A stretch of DNA of 64,000 bases from Bradyrhizobiaceae bacterium PARB1 (GTDB lineage: Bacteria; Pseudomonadota; Alphaproteobacteria; Rhizobiales; Xanthobacteraceae), in contig NKIY01000002.1 of NCBI GenBank assembly GCA_002256345.1, forward strand, positions 496,001 to 560,000, in the 5' to 3' direction. The translations under genes were made by a program, and so were the position numbers. The notes beneath the pieces were generated by a model that ran no database searches, was not told the origin of the DNA, and saw nothing but the letters and a program-made list of their open reading frames with translations. Positions 35,491-46,200 of this stretch are shown piece after piece. Positions within the stretch are counted from its first letter, which is position 1; the number at the start of each line of letters is the position of its first letter.

Positions 35491-35643
35491 CTACTGGACT
35501 GCGCGCTCAACCAGCAGAATCGCGACGATAACGACCAAAGTGATGGCCACCACGATCAGGCGCTTGGTCCAGCCCATGCCGTGGCCGATCCACCAGAGCA
35601 ACGCGCAGCCCATCAGCAGCGGAACGATGATTTCCAGGTGCAT
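35491..35643 (-). CDS. Small two-helix membrane protein (50 aa)
   Basis: ATG 35643 lies 5 bp after the stop of the PilZ gene on the same strand, so the two are probably translated together. The 50 residues hold two hydrophobic helices, IIVPLLMGCALLWWIGHGMG and LIVVAITLVVIVAILLV, joined by WTKR. No family known to me. It may place the PilZ protein near the membrane, but that rests only on gene order. It ends 2 bp from the convergent GST gene. Confidence 0.6.
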   Translation of the reverse strand: MHLEIIVPLLMGCALLWWIGHGMGWTKRLIVVAITLVVIVAILLVERAVQ

Positions 35644-35648
35644 GGCGG

Positions 35649-35903
35649 CTAGCCGAGGAAGCGAACGCCGAGCGTCTTGCCGCGTCGCCACACCACCTCG
35701 CAATTGCGCCCGGTGCGGGCATCGCGCGAAAAGGCCAGCCGTATCTTGTTGCCGACCGAGGTCGGATCTTCCACGATGAGCTTCGCTCCGCTGGACGACA
35801 GATCCAGCACATTGCACGGACGCGCCGCAAAACCGCCATCCAGCGTAATCCAGCCGGCCTGATGGACCGATCGCCGAACATCGCGCTTTTTTGTAACTGC
35901 CAT
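35649..35903 (-). CDS. PilZ-domain protein
   Basis: 84 residues from ATG 35903 (GGAG upstream). The protein is a bare PilZ domain: KKRDVRRSVHQAGWITLDGG carries the RxxxR-like arginines at the start, and LDLSSSGAKLIVED is the D/NxSxxG motif; both bind cyclic di-GMP in canonical PilZ proteins. GRNCEVVWRRGKTLGVRFL is the closing strand. The first motif reads RDVRRS, near but not identical to RxxxR, so binding is likely rather than certain. It is followed by a small membrane protein gene. Confidence 0.85.
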   Translation of the reverse strand: MAVTKKRDVRRSVHQAGWITLDGGFAARPCNVLDLSSSGAKLIVEDPTSVGNKIRLAFSRDARTGRNCEVVWRRGKTLGVRFLG

Positions 35904-36224
35904 TGTGGTCTCCACGCGCCCCGTTGGACCTTAGAACCACAGGCTTGAGGAAGCGTTGCGATCCACCTTCAACTTGGCAATGCCGATGCGGTCGGGGCCG
36001 ATATCCCCATATGATGACGATCTTGCAAATTGCCGTATCAGATGACTTGCCGACCCCGTCAAAGGCCACTATACGTTCGCTCACTGACGCCGGACTGATT
36101 TGGTTCCGACCGGCGCAGAGCTTGATTGGTCATCGTAACATACTGATGTTCCAATCATTTTTCTAACCGTGCTAAATGCCGGTCACGTCGTCCGATTGTG
36201 GACGCTGGTTGAACCGACGTTTTT
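35904..36224. other. Intergenic stretch before tRNA-Glu
   Basis: About 320 bp between the PilZ gene and tRNA-Glu. Open frames here are short and lack ribosome sites. The TTTTT just upstream of the tRNA and the AT-rich segment near 36130-36170 could be part of its promoter. I see no repeat or further gene. Confidence 0.4.
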
Positions 36225-36299
36225 GCTCCCTTCGTCTATCGGTTAGGACGCCACCCTTTCACGGTGGAGAGAGCGGTTCGATTCCGCTAGGGAGCGCCA
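36225..36299 (+). tRNA. tRNA-Glu(TTC)
   Basis: 75 nt: acceptor GCTCCCT/AGGGAGC, D-arm with GGTTAGGA, anticodon stem CCACC/GGTGG with loop CTTTCAC (anticodon TTC at 36258-36260), T-arm GCGG TTCGATT CCGC, discriminator G and encoded CCA. Confidence 0.97.
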
Positions 36300-36789
36300 C
36301 AAGCGCTAGCTTCCTCGAAGGTTCAGGTTTTTCCCCCGTTTGCTACGTCTTGGTGCTACGGGAAGCAGTGAATGTCGCGTGTTGCGCATCTGATTGGGCG
36401 TAGCGGAATCTTTTGGTTCAAGATCGATCTGCTCGACCGTTGACCTGGCCAGCGCCTCCCGCCAGCGCTTTGCCGAAACATTGCAACTCTTCGCAAGCCA
36501 CCGTCGCTACGGCCATCTTATCTTAAGACAGCAATCGACTGTCTTTGCGACACGCCCGTCGAAGCTGATGTTCGGCGTCGCGTCGGTCTCGAAAACGCCT
36601 GCTACGCTAATGTACCGTAGCCGCGAGCAGGCCGTTGCGGACTGCATCGAAGAAGTAAATAACGGTATTGAACGACCCCGGCAGCAGAGAAAGCAACCTC
36701 AGTTCCAAAAGAAAACCCGCCAATTGAGGCGGGCTTCAATAACGGTGCAGCCGTTTGAATGTGACGTCTGAATGTAACGTCGTTCGTCT
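36300..36789. other. Intergenic stretch between tRNA-Glu and the cold-shock gene
   Basis: 490 bp with no gene I can support. An open frame from a TTG at 36394 (125 codons) has no ribosome site and no family-like content. The only clear element is the cold-shock gene's terminator at 36716-36733. There is no integrase or att-like repeat of the tRNA 3' end. Confidence 0.45.
36716..36733 (-). terminator. Intrinsic terminator of the cspA-like gene
   Basis: CCCGCC / GGCGGG with a six-base loop. Read on the minus strand the stem is followed by TTTTCTTTT, a strong rho-independent terminator 56 bp after the stop of the cold-shock gene. Confidence 0.85.
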
Positions 36790-36999
36790 TTATTCAGCGC
36801 GGAGATTGTCCGCAGACGACTTGCCTGAACGACGATCGGCAACGATCTCGTAGCTGATCCTCTGGTTCTCGTTCAACGTACCGAGACCGGCACGCTCAAC
36901 TGCGCTGATATGAACGAAAACGTCAGGTCCACCACCTTCCGGCTCGATGAAACCGAAGCCCTTGGTGCTATTAAACCACTTAACTTTGCCGATAGCCAT
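36790..36999 (-). CDS. cspA: CspA-family cold-shock protein
   Basis: 69 residues, the normal size. [22 protein letters not shown] carries RNP1, [13 protein letters not shown] carries RNP2, followed by [22 protein letters not shown]. All nucleic-acid-binding aromatics are present, so it should act as an RNA chaperone. ATG 36999 has AAGGAA 7 bases upstream. It has its own downstream terminator. A second terminator-like hairpin lies upstream at 37060-37090, which may isolate it from the giant gene's transcript or form part of its leader. Confidence 0.94.
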   Translation of the reverse strand: MAIGKVKWFNSTKGFGFIEPEGGGPDVFVHISAVERAGLGTLNENQRISYEIVADRRSGKSSADNLRAE

Positions 37000-37059
37000 T
37001 TCAGATTCCTTATGAAGTGGCACAAGCGGTAACACACGCGCAGGATAATGCAAACGTAA

Positions 37060-37090
37060 AAACCCCTGTCGGGGTTGCCGACAGGGGTTT
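37060..37090 (-). terminator. Intrinsic terminator downstream of the second giant gene
   Basis: A 13-bp perfect stem (37060-37072 with 37078-37090) and a five-base loop, followed on the minus strand by TTACGTTT after a run of five T. It lies 180 bp after the stop of the giant TpsA-like gene and 60 bp before the cold-shock gene. Confidence 0.8.
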
Positions 37091-37267
37091 GCATCGGATG
37101 GATGACATGAGGCGGGTCGCCATGGCCCCTATTCTAGCTCACAACGGCGATAAATGTTCCGAAACAAGCGCACAGTGCAGCCAAGCGCGGGCTTGCTAGG
37201 GCGCCTTGCAACGACACCCCGGTCATGTGGCCACGGCGAGGGCGGATACCCCGCCGTGACCTCAAGC

Positions 37268-40200
37268 TCATCTCACGATACGCCGTCGTTCGTCCTCAGT
37301 GAGCCCATCCAAAGCGCTTTGATCGAGCCGGCCTGCACCGAGAATCTGGACCGGGCCGCTCTGTTCCTGAGTGTCACGCTGGGTTTGCTCGCGCTTCTTC
37401 TCATCGTCGCCACTACCTCCTCCGCCATAGCCGAGCACTTCGACGATGATCACCGACGGCTGGGCGTTGCCGCCGCCCTGGGTCGGGGTCGTCGTCTGCT
37501 GGCTGGCGGCTGTCGCGTTCGAGGTGGAGAGCGCGGCCGAGACGTTCGGCCCCTGTACGGTGGGAATGCCCGCCGATGCCCCCTGCACCTGGATGTTTGC
37601 GGCATTGACGATCTGCAGCGCCGCGAGGTTGATGTTGCCGGAGACGCGGATGCCGGCCTCGCCCGCATCAATGGTGCCGAGCGGCGCGATCAGGTCGATA
37701 TTGCCCGCTTTCACCTCGGGGATTGGATTGAGCGTGGCGATGCCCGCGCCCGACGACGGCACCACCGGCGACAGCGTCACATTGCCGTAACTGTCGTAGA
37801 CGCGCCGCGGCGGCGTGTAGAGCACCGTGGTCTTGGCGCCGCGGCCGGCATTGATGTCGCCAGTTGCGGACCAGGCGAGGATATCGCCGCCGAAGGTCGT
37901 CATGATGCGCGACAGGCCGAGCAGCACGCTGCCACGGCTGTAGATCTGCACATTGCCGGCGCCTTGCGTCATGAGACCCGCCGATGCCGGCGGTACGGCG
38001 CCTTCGACACCAATGAGCAACTGCCCGCCGGGCGTCAGCATCTGGATGTCGCCGCCGAAATTGGTGTGCACGCCGGAGCCGCCAAACATGGTGATGTCGC
38101 CGAGATAGGCGTTCGGGCGCCCCGCATCGTCATCCGCGGGGAATAGCGCCGCGATCATCTCTCGGCCACGCAGATAACTGCCATAGCGTACGCTTTTAAC
38201 GTCATTGTATTCGCGCCCACCTGCGGTGAGTTCGGCGAAATAGACATCGCGCAGGAAGATGCGCTGCTGCTCCGGTGCCAGCGTCACAAAGTAGGATAGT
38301 GCCTCGGCGTCGTTACCGGCAAAGCCGTAACGCTGCTTCAGCCAGGTCGCGAGCTCCTTCTCATAGGTCTTCGCGACCTTGCCCGAACCATCCAACGGCG
38401 TACCGGCCGGCAACTGATTGGCCGGATCGAGATAGCGCAGCAGCGCCTGCCATGCCGGACCGCGCTCACCCGCACCGGCCATCATGGAGACACTCGCACC
38501 CAAACGGTTGTCACCCGCAATCAGTTTACCGAGGCTTGTGATCGATCCCGCGTCAGCCTGATAGATGTTGCGACCAGCAGTGACCTCGAGCGCGCCCGGT
38601 CCGCCGATCCGCCAATTGGCATAAGTGATGTCGCGGCCAGCCTGGATGATCGAGACATCGGTCTCGTTGTTGTTGACTATCAGGCCGCCGCTGCCGACGA
38701 TGTCGCGGCCGGCACGGATGCGTGCGGCGGTCGCGGCACTGTACCACGTCAGCGACGAACGCCCTGTCGTGGCCGCGAATTGCTGAACTTCACCTGCCTG
38801 CAGACCGAGAATATCGCCGCCGACGGCGTAGAACAGAGCCGGCGACTGGCTTCCCGCATGCAGATCGCGGCTACCGAGCGTGTCCGGACCGAAAGCGAAC
38901 AACGGATAGTTGTTCACCAAGCCCGCAACGGGCGTGCCATAGTTCTCAAGCGTGCCTTCCGTGCTGGTGTTGGAGCGCGTGATGCGCAAAGGCCTTTGGC
39001 TCCAGCCAACGAAGGCCGGGTTGAACGGGGTCGGGATCGGCGTGTCGGCGCCGGACATGCTGATCGCGGAGCCGCCGCCGAACAGCGAAGTGCCGGCGAG
39101 AAATTCCAGCGCACCGGACGACGATGGCGCCAGCAAAATCGTCGCAGGTGACGTGTTGTTGGAGCCCGAGATCGCATAGCCGTAATAGATGCTTCCCGAT
39201 GCTGCAGTCGCCCGCAGGACCGATGGATAGATGGCCCGGATGTCGCCGGCGGTGGTGTTGCTATAGGGCGAGCCATAGCTGATCGAGCGCGCCACGTCGG
39301 TGCCTGGCGTCAGGTTGCCGCCGGCGCTGAACAGGTTGATCGCGGTGCGGTCGGTCCACAGCGAGAACCAGCTCTGACCTTCGCCGGCGCGCGGCACGCC
39401 GCCGACGTCATAGGTCGATCCGTTGAAGATGGAGACGCGACCGGGATCGCTGACGCTGGCGAGCACGAGATCGCCCGGCGTGTTCAGATATACGGCGGAG
39501 TCGCCCGGCACCAGTACGAGACCTGAAGTGCTGATTGCTGCAGACGGCGTGAACGGATCGTTGGGCCGGATATCCTTGAAATCGCGCTTGCCATAAGTGA
39601 GATCGACATTGCCGATCGCGCTCGCAACGACCGATGTCAGTCCGCGCAGATTGATCAACGCGCCGGTCAGATCGTTCTTCTGCTCATTTGCGCCGATACT
39701 GCCGTTTTGTGTTCCCGCGACATAGGGATTGACGCTGCCGCCGACGCGCAAAGACAGATCGCCGCCGCCGGTCAGAGTGTGATTCCCGCCGGCATCGACG
39801 CGGCCGGTGCTGCCGACCGCAGCAATCAGACCCTGGCTACGTGGGAAGTCCTGCAGGTTGCCGCGCGCCTCGATGACGCCCGCGTCGCCGCCCGCACGGA
39901 CGGTCAGATTGCCGCCACCCAGCGTGCCGAGTCCGGTGAAGCCGACAAGGAACGGCTCGCTGGCGGCATCGCTCATCGGATCGCGAACATAGGTACCGAA
40001 ATTGATCCACCATGAAGTCGCCACCGACTCCGCGCCGCTGGCCGCACTGCCCGTTCCCTGGCGCCACAGCCAATTGCCGACACCGTCTGTGCCCAGTTGA
40101 GCACGAGGCATGCGGCTCTTGCCGCCGCCGGCGATATCGCCGGTGATGTTGCCGCCGACCGCGATATCGAGATTGCCGCCCTGCTCGGGATACCAGGCGC

Positions 40201-43200
40201 GATAGGCCGACATCGCTGCGTTATAGTCATTGACCTGCGCCCCTAGCGGCAATGTGCTGGGGTCGCGCAGGATGTTGAACGGATCCACGCCGTTCGCATT
40301 GCGGAGGGCTGCCGAAGGCGTGCCCGCGGTGTAGAAGCCGAACAGCGAATTCATGCGGAAATCGCCCGCCGCAGCAGCGCTGAGATCGCCGGTGCCGGTG
40401 CGCACGACACTGAACATCGGCGCAAAGTAGGTCAATCGCGTGACGTCCCGGACCGGACCGATGAGCTCGTTACACGCCAGGAAGGTACAATATCCCGACT
40501 CGAGGGCCCATGACGGGACCGGCGTGCCTTCCACGAAGCTGGGGTCGAATGGTAGTGCGTCCGGCCCCCAGGTGTATGAGATGCGCGCCGGATCGGTGAC
40601 ACAGTACGGACCGTAGTCGCAGACGCCCTGAAGATCTTCCGGCACCGGCGTTCCGGGATCGAGGCCGGCCTCCCGCGCGTCTTCACTCCATACAAGACCT
40701 GTGCCCCCGGGCACCACACTGAGGTCGGTCATCGCATGATGGTCCGCGAGAACAATGGAACCGCGCGCGCCGGGCACCACGGCCCGCCGGTCGGCGGATC
40801 CGAGATCGGCGCCGGCGGTGAATTGCATGCTCCAGCTCGTTGCGCCTTCGCCCAGCATCGGCGCCAGTGCCCAGTTGCGGCCCTGAACGCCATTCACCGT
40901 CGGCCGAAGATCGATCATCTTGTCGTCGATCAGCTCAACCTTGGTCATGCTCGGAATGACCGCGCCGCGGGGGATGGCCACCTGCGCATTGGCCGTGATC
41001 GCGACCGGGAGCTTGACGCCCTTCGGCCAGGTCAGGGCGCCGACGGAGGCATCGCTGCGCAACGCTGTACCGGCGCCAAGCTTCATGCCGCCGGTGACGG
41101 TCGTATCCTGCTGCATCACCGAACCGGCTGCATGTGCGATGCTGCCATCGGCATTATAGACGTTACCGCGCAGCACGGTGCCGGCCGGCAAGGTGTAGTT
41201 ATCCGTCAGCGTGACATCGATCGGAACGATCGTGCCCTTCGGCAGGACTATCGCGTCTGTCGAGACATCGTAGCCGAGTGTCGCGCCCTTGGGGAACACG
41301 GTGCCCTTGTCGAGCACGACGCCGTCGATGGGTATCGACACTTCGGCGCCGAATGGCGTGTAGGCAATGCCATTCTTGTCGCGCCACTCGGCGAGATACC
41401 AGCCCTTGTCGTGCGGCGTCGTGGGCGGCGGCGCGAAGCCGTCATTGATACTGCCATAGATGTTGATATTGCCCTTGGCACGGATCGCGAGCGCGCCCGG
41501 TTCGCCGAAGCCGCGGCGCGCGTCGTTGCCGCGGTCGCTGCCCGGACCGTAGCGATAGCCCGACAGGTCGAGATCGCCGGCGATCGTCAGATCGCCGTTC
41601 GGATTGTCCGTGCTGACCTTGCTGGCGATCTCCATACCCGGACGCAGGTGATAGTCGCCGAGGCCGCTCAGCTTCGCGCGAAGCGTTGTGTTGGCAAAAG
41701 CGCGATCGAAGAACTTGCTGTTATCCGCATCGAGATCATCGAGATAAGCTTGCGTGATTTCCTGCGGCTTGTGGCCGGTGGAATCGGGCGCCGATGAAAG
41801 CGGTGCGTCATCGTAAATGCGGAACGCATTGACCGCGATGGTCTTCGCGCCGCGGATCGACGGCATACCCAGCACATTAACAGCCACGTCGTCGGCACCG
41901 TCATCGCCGCGCCCGCCGGCCTTGTCGTTGGTTACGCCGATGCGCGGCGCGTTCAAGGTCAACGTGCCGCGCGCGACACCGTCGTTCTGACGCGCGCCCG
42001 AGCCGGCCACAACGCCGGTGCCGGCGCGCAGATCGATCGACGCACTGCTCGCCAGGGTCAACGTCCCCTGCCGCGTCGTCAGATCGACGATCGCGCGGTT
42101 CGGACTGTCGATGATCTTGCCGTAGCTGTCGAAGCGCATGCCGGTGCCGTGGGCATCGAGCGTGCCGTTGATCACGAGGTCGTTCATAGCGGCGAGACGG
42201 ATGGTGCCGACCTGAGTGCCGCTGGCATCGATGGTGCCGTTGACGGTCAGGCTACCACCGTCGAGGGTGATCTCGATATTGCGCGCCTTGACCTCGTTGC
42301 CGACGACCAGATCGCCCTGCTTGATCTGGAAACGCCGCGCGCCGAACACCTCGCCTGCATTCAGGCGCGCATTGAGGCCAGCGAAATCCGCAACGGTCTG
42401 CGCACGGATCGTCAACTCCGCCGCATCGTATGGCACGACCGTTCCGCCGGCATCGTAGTAGCCGGTGGCCGAACCGAGGATGCGGCCGGCAAGATTGACG
42501 TGACCTGCGCCGGCGCCGAGCGCCGTTGCCTGGAGCGTACCGCCGCGATTGTTGACGGCCGACAGGTCGATCGTCGATCCCGCTGCCTGCAAGATATCGC
42601 CCGACGTGCTCGACAGCACGATGTCGCCGCCATTGCTGTAGCGGGTCTGCTCGAAGAACGCGATGGCGCGGCCGGACAGATCGACATGGGCATTGTCGCC
42701 GAGCATCAGCAATTGATCGGCGGTCGCCGACAATTTGCCCGACGCGAGCGCGATATTGCCGTCGATGGTGACATTGCGGCCGGTGAAGGCAAGCTCCGCT
42801 CCGAGTGCATCGCGCTTCGCTGCGCTGGCGCCCTGCGAAGTGAAGACGATGTTGCCGCCGGCTGTGATGCGATTGACCGAACCGGCCTCGCCGGTCAGCA
42901 CCGGCGCACTCAGCGTGAGGTCGCCGCCGCTATAGACATAGCCGCTGCCGGCGACGTAGCTGCCCTGCTGGTGATAGACGCCGAGTGTGCCCTTGGCATT
43001 GGCCGAGATGGATTCGCTGGCACGCAGATTGACCGCGCTGAAACCGACAGCGAGACGATCGGCCAAATAACCCGTTTGCGGCTGGGTGTTGGGGCCGTAG
43101 CCGAACACAATACGCTGTGCCGCGATATCCAGCGTGCTGCTGCCGAGCAGACTGACGATCGCACCGCCCGGCGTATTGGGCGTCTCGCCCTCATCGCTGC

Positions 43201-46200
43201 GGACCGGCGGTTTGACGGGGAGGCCCGTCCAGATGAATTCGCCTGTCGTGATGGTCGCCTTGTCGCTGGCCGCACCATAGCCGTAGATCGCGGGCGTACC
43301 GAGCACCAGCCGTTCGATCGACGAGATGCCCGTGGCGGGATCGAGCGTGTCGAGCGCCACGGAGCCGTAAATATTGACGGACTCGCGGACATTCAGCACC
43401 AGCGTCTTCACCGCCGGAACACCTTCTCCCCGATTGCCGGCAAGCAGACGCGTAAGGATGCCCTGGTTCATCGACAAGCCGGACGGAAGCTGCTGGTTCG
43501 CAGCCGCTTGCGCCAAAGCGGCGTCGCTGCCGAGATTGACCGACGACACGGCAAAAACGAGATTCTCTGCGCCGTAGCGCACATTGTCTGCGAAGGTGAA
43601 CGCCTTGTCGGTGCCCACGGCGATGGTGCCGCGGCCGAGGATCGTCGTCTCGCCGCTGCAGGCGCCGCTCACGCAATCGCCAATGCGGATGCTGCCCGGC
43701 TGGGTGCCGCCGTTGCTGACAGGCGCCAGCATGTTGATCCAGCCATTGGATACCGCAAACACGCCGGCGTTGCCGGCAGAGAACACGACTCCATCGCGGG
43801 AGTCATAGGCGGGTTTGCCGCCGGCGAGCGTGTTGATGGAGGCCCCCTGCTCCACCGTGATGCCGTCGCGCCCCGAGATCAAAAACACTTCCGCGCCGGT
43901 AAGTGTTGCGCCGCTGCGAACGGTCGTGCTCCAGCCACTGCTGGCAAATGTCGCGAGCGTCCCGGCATAGGCCAGGTTCAGACGGCCGCCGATAAGCAGA
44001 CGCGGCGCATTGAATGCATTGAGTTCGTCGGCATAGACCGACGCGCCGTTGAAGCCGGCCGTCGCCTGCTGGCCCTTGCCGAGAATCTCGATAAAGGACG
44101 CCTCAAGCGACACGGCACCGCCATAGCCCACAGTGCCGGCGGCCGGATCGAACAAGGCGCGGCCGTCGAATTGCAACAACGGTGCATCGACGCGCTGTTT
44201 TGAATTGCCGAAATCGAGCAGCAGATTATGTGCGTCGGCAAGGATCTCACCGCGGATACCTCCGCGCCGCGCCGAGTCGGCCAGCACGAAAGCATCGTAG
44301 CCCATGGTGTTGTAGCTCGAATGCTTCCGCATCGTGTCTGACGGCGTAACGATCACCCGATTGGCGAGCGCCGACCGGATCGATGTGTTGGCGACACCGA
44401 GATAGCCGTTCGACACGTAGGAGCCGGTCTCGGTCGCGAGCGTCACGTTCGGGCCGGTATGTGCCGCGCCGATCTCGACGCGGAACGCGCCTGGCAGCAA
44501 CGCATAGTTCGCCGGCATCAGCGTATAGGTCCCGGCTTTGAGGCCACCGACATCGGACGGCAGCGTGACCTGCTGGCCGATCGTCGGATCGCTGGCCTCC
44601 AGCCCGACGGGCGCAACGCCGCCGAAATAGGATGGCACGATCGCATAGACGCCGTTCTTGGCCGAGCTGAAGTCGAGACCGGGGCTTGCATTGACGAGCG
44701 GCGTTCGGATCACATCCACCGAACCGCCGCGGCCGCTGACGAAGCCGGCGCCGACGAGTTCGCCGCCGCCCGACAGATCGAGCACCGCACCGCTGCGACC
44801 GATCACGCTGTTGCCGGCGAGCGAGATCTGTGACGTGCCGAGCGCGCGCGGCGTGATCGTCTTGCCGGCGACGCTATAGCTCTGGCCGTCCGACGTACCG
44901 CCATACGGCATCAACAGTCCGGCGGCGCTCACCGAGGTCACGCTGCCCGACATGAGTTCGACATTCGCGGCAGGCATGTAGGTGCCGCGCAAATCCTGTC
45001 CGATGTTGATCCGCCCCATCGGCGCGCGAACGACGCCGCCCTGGCGCACGGTATTGGCGCCGAGCGACAGCTCGCCGAACACCGAATAGGGTGCCGCAAT
45101 ATCGCCGTCACGTGCGCGGCGGATGTCGAGAATCCGTCCGGCGTCGTAGCCGGCCACGATCTGCGCGACAACACCGCTGTCGGGATAGATCTGCGCTGCG
45201 GTGATGGTGAGATCACCCCGCGTATGCAGTTCCGTGGTCACCGAACCGCTGAGACCGCGTCCCGCGAGCCCCCCGAGCAGACGCAGATCGCCACGGCTGA
45301 AGATCTCGACGGAATCGAAACCGCGGCGGTCGGTCACAACCACCGGACCGGTCAACATTTTAACTTCACCGCGCGCGCCGAAGCCGACACGATCCCGGAT
45401 ATCCACGTGATCGGCCGATACGAAGAACGACGCCTCGCTGCCGCGCGATGACGCACCGTTGCGCCATGTCACCGTCGGAATCATCTGACGGTCCTCCGGC
45501 GCCCGCGTCGCGGCGGCCAGCCTGACATAGGCCGATGCCAGCGATACCTGAGCATTCGAAGCGGCCGTCTCGCTGAGCGCATAGGCGCCACCATAGAGAC
45601 GGATGCTCTGCGCCAGCGACAACGCGACATTGCCGTCGAACGACAGGATGCCGTTGACCAGCAGCGACAGATTGCCGAAGCCGCCCTGCGCGATCTGATC
45701 GACACCAAGACGGCCGACGCCGTATACAAACGCAGGATCGGCCTCGCCGAACTGAAGGTCGGCGCGCAGTCCGCTTCCTTGAAACACCTGCGACAAAATG
45801 AATTCGCGCGATTGGCGGACCGCGTTATCAGGAGTATTGGCGATCGACGAGAAGATCGGTGTCTCCAGCGCGATTGCCAGCGTACCGCCGGCTGCCGACG
45901 CACCGCCGGCCTGCGCGCGGAACGTGCCATCGAGGTAGAGACTATGCGCGGACTTCAGCACGATGGTGCCGCCATTGCTGGCGACCTCGATCGGTGCGAG
46001 GCCATTTTCGCCGGACACGTTGATCATGGCGCGCGTGCCGGAGGCGTCGAGCAAGGCGCCCGGCCGGATGACGACCGCAATGTCCTGGGTCGGCCCATCG
46101 CCGGTCGCCTCCCAGTCGTGGCTGCCGCCGATGGTGATCGTGCCGCCGGCCTGCACGGTGCCATAGCCACCTTGCCCCACGGCTGCACGCGCCGCGACAT

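Noticed and set aside
25177-36299. A genomic island between the two tRNA genes
   Set aside because: No integrase, no duplicated tRNA 3' ends, no transposase, and ordinary composition.
36394-36771. A 125-codon frame from TTG between tRNA-Glu and the cold-shock gene
   Set aside because: No ribosome site, no family-like content, and it runs into the cold-shock terminator. It may be a decayed gene, but I cannot support it.
42149-44203. A 684-codon + strand frame inside the second giant gene
   Set aside because: Antisense shadow of the G+C-rich solenoid repeats; Arg/Asp/Ala-rich sequence without motifs. The same holds for long frames at 45779-47080 and 47165-48466.
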